Shown here: in pieces, positions 6,044 through 6,535 of the stretch
Position numbering within the stretch: the stretch's first letter is position 1
How the letters are laid out: each line of letters starts with the position of its first letter
NCBI GenBank assembly: GCA_949451265.1
Contig: CASTQR010000094.1
Span: forward strand, 1 to 6,535
Direction of reading: 5' to 3'
Length of the DNA: 6,535 nt
Source of the DNA: an uncultured Eubacteriales bacterium
GTDB taxonomy: Bacteria; Bacillota_A; Clostridia; Oscillospirales; Oscillospiraceae
Program-made: the position numbers and the translations under genes
The notes under the pieces: model-generated
The model's input: only the letters and a program-made list of their open reading frames with translations
Told to the model about the DNA's origin: nothing
Database searches by the model: none

Positions 6044-6535
6044 TCAGGCGTTGAATACGTACCGATCCAGCCGCCGGAACGCCTCCTCCACCCGGGACAG
6101 GGGCAGGGCCAGGTTCACCCGGATATGGCAGGGCCCGTGGAACATCCGCCCGTCCTGCCAAGCCACCCCCACGTCCCAGCCCATCCGCTCCAGCTGGTCG
6201 ATGGTTTTCCCGTGGGCGGCGCACCAGTCCGCGCAGTCCAGGAACAGCATATACGTCCCCTGGGGCTTTGCCGCCTTCACGCCCTCGAACCGCCGGGCGA
6301 TGTAGTCACAGGCGAAGTCCACATTCCCCGCCAGCACCTGCCGCAGCTCGTCCAGCCACTCCGCCCCCTCCTGGGAGTAGGCGGCGGTGAGGGCGTGCAT
6401 GGACAGCACGTTCATCTCGTTGTAGCGGCACAGGGCGGACTCCTTGTCCACCCGCTCCCGGAGCCAGGGGTTGTAGATGATGTGGTAGCTCCCCACCAGC
6501 CCCGCCAGGTTGAAGGTCTTGGAGGGGGCGTACAG
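6044..6535 (-). CDS. MalY/PatB-type PLP-dependent C-S lyase (aminotransferase class I/II), C-terminal part
   Basis: The frame is open to the window end and gives the last 163 residues of a protein that would normally be near 390. Reading the - strand from 6535, the fragment opens with YAPSKTFNLAGL, the signature around the PLP-binding lysine (Lys6 of the fragment, codon 6520-6518) of the MalY/PatB cystathionine beta-lyase-like group. Further family features are KPQGTYMLFLDC, and FHGPCHIRVNLALP with Arg139, the expected substrate-carboxylate Arg, followed by the usual C-terminal helix ending RLDRYVFNA. Enzymes of this group cleave C-S bonds of cystathionine or cysteine conjugates, giving thiol or homocysteine, pyruvate and ammonia. 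Transamination cannot be excluded. The start and upstream context lie outside the window. The AT-rich HD gene follows after 32 nt. Confidence 0.9.
   Translation of the reverse strand: MYAPSKTFNLAGLVGSYHIIYNPWLRERVDKESALCRYNEMNVLSMHALTAAYSQEGAEWLDELRQVLAGNVDFACDYIARRFEGVKAAKPQGTYMLFLDCADWCAAHGKTIDQLERMGWDVGVAWQDGRMFHGPCHIRVNLALPLSRVEEAFRRLDRYVFNA

Noticed and set aside
6012..6224. 71-codon N-terminal extension of the HD protein
   Set aside because: It overlaps the C-S lyase coding sequence in another frame, and the extra residues are a Gly/Pro/Arg-rich shadow. The ATG at 6011 has its own ribosome binding site.

Overview
The window is bacterial, very GC-rich (about 70% in two 60-base lines counted by hand inside a gene) and gene-dense. 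Clear Shine-Dalgarno (SD) sequences, rho-independent terminators and the protein types suggest a high-GC member of the Clostridia, perhaps a gut Oscillospiraceae relative. That placement is inference from style and composition; no rRNA or other marker is present.

Layout. (1) Positions 1-2441, + strand: the end of one ABC exporter half-transporter gene and a complete second one, overlapping by one base. Their motifs complement each other as in heterodimeric multidrug-type exporters: the first subunit has Asp in place of the catalytic Glu but a normal LSGGQ signature, and the second has the catalytic Glu but an altered LSTGE signature. (2) A strong hairpin at 2476-2511 serves as a bidirectional terminator between these genes and the convergent gene that follows. 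(3) Positions 2524-3282, - strand: a 252-residue, highly basic, helical protein of unknown function. (4) Positions 3383-4768, - strand: a MATE-family efflux transporter with its own extended -10 promoter. (5) Positions 4917-5303, + strand: a small hotdog-fold thioesterase whose Thr/Glu/His spacing matches fluoroacetyl-CoA thioesterase FlK. It is divergent from the MATE gene, and a 7-bp inverted repeat lies between the two promoters. A strong terminator follows it. (6) Positions 5448-6011, - strand: an HD-domain phosphohydrolase in an island of only about 40% GC, which looks acquired. (7) Positions 6044-6535, - strand: the C-terminal part of a MalY/PatB-type PLP-dependent C-S lyase/aminotransferase, cut by the window end.

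How they fit together. The two ABC genes form one functional unit. The MATE gene and the unknown basic protein gene lie in the same direction 100 bp apart with no convincing terminator between them, so they may be co-transcribed. The other genes look like independent small units. No RNA gene, CRISPR array, insertion sequence or phage module was seen. Nothing here is clearly a new multi-gene system. The best leads are the unknown basic protein, the AT-rich HD gene and the divergent MATE/thioesterase control region.
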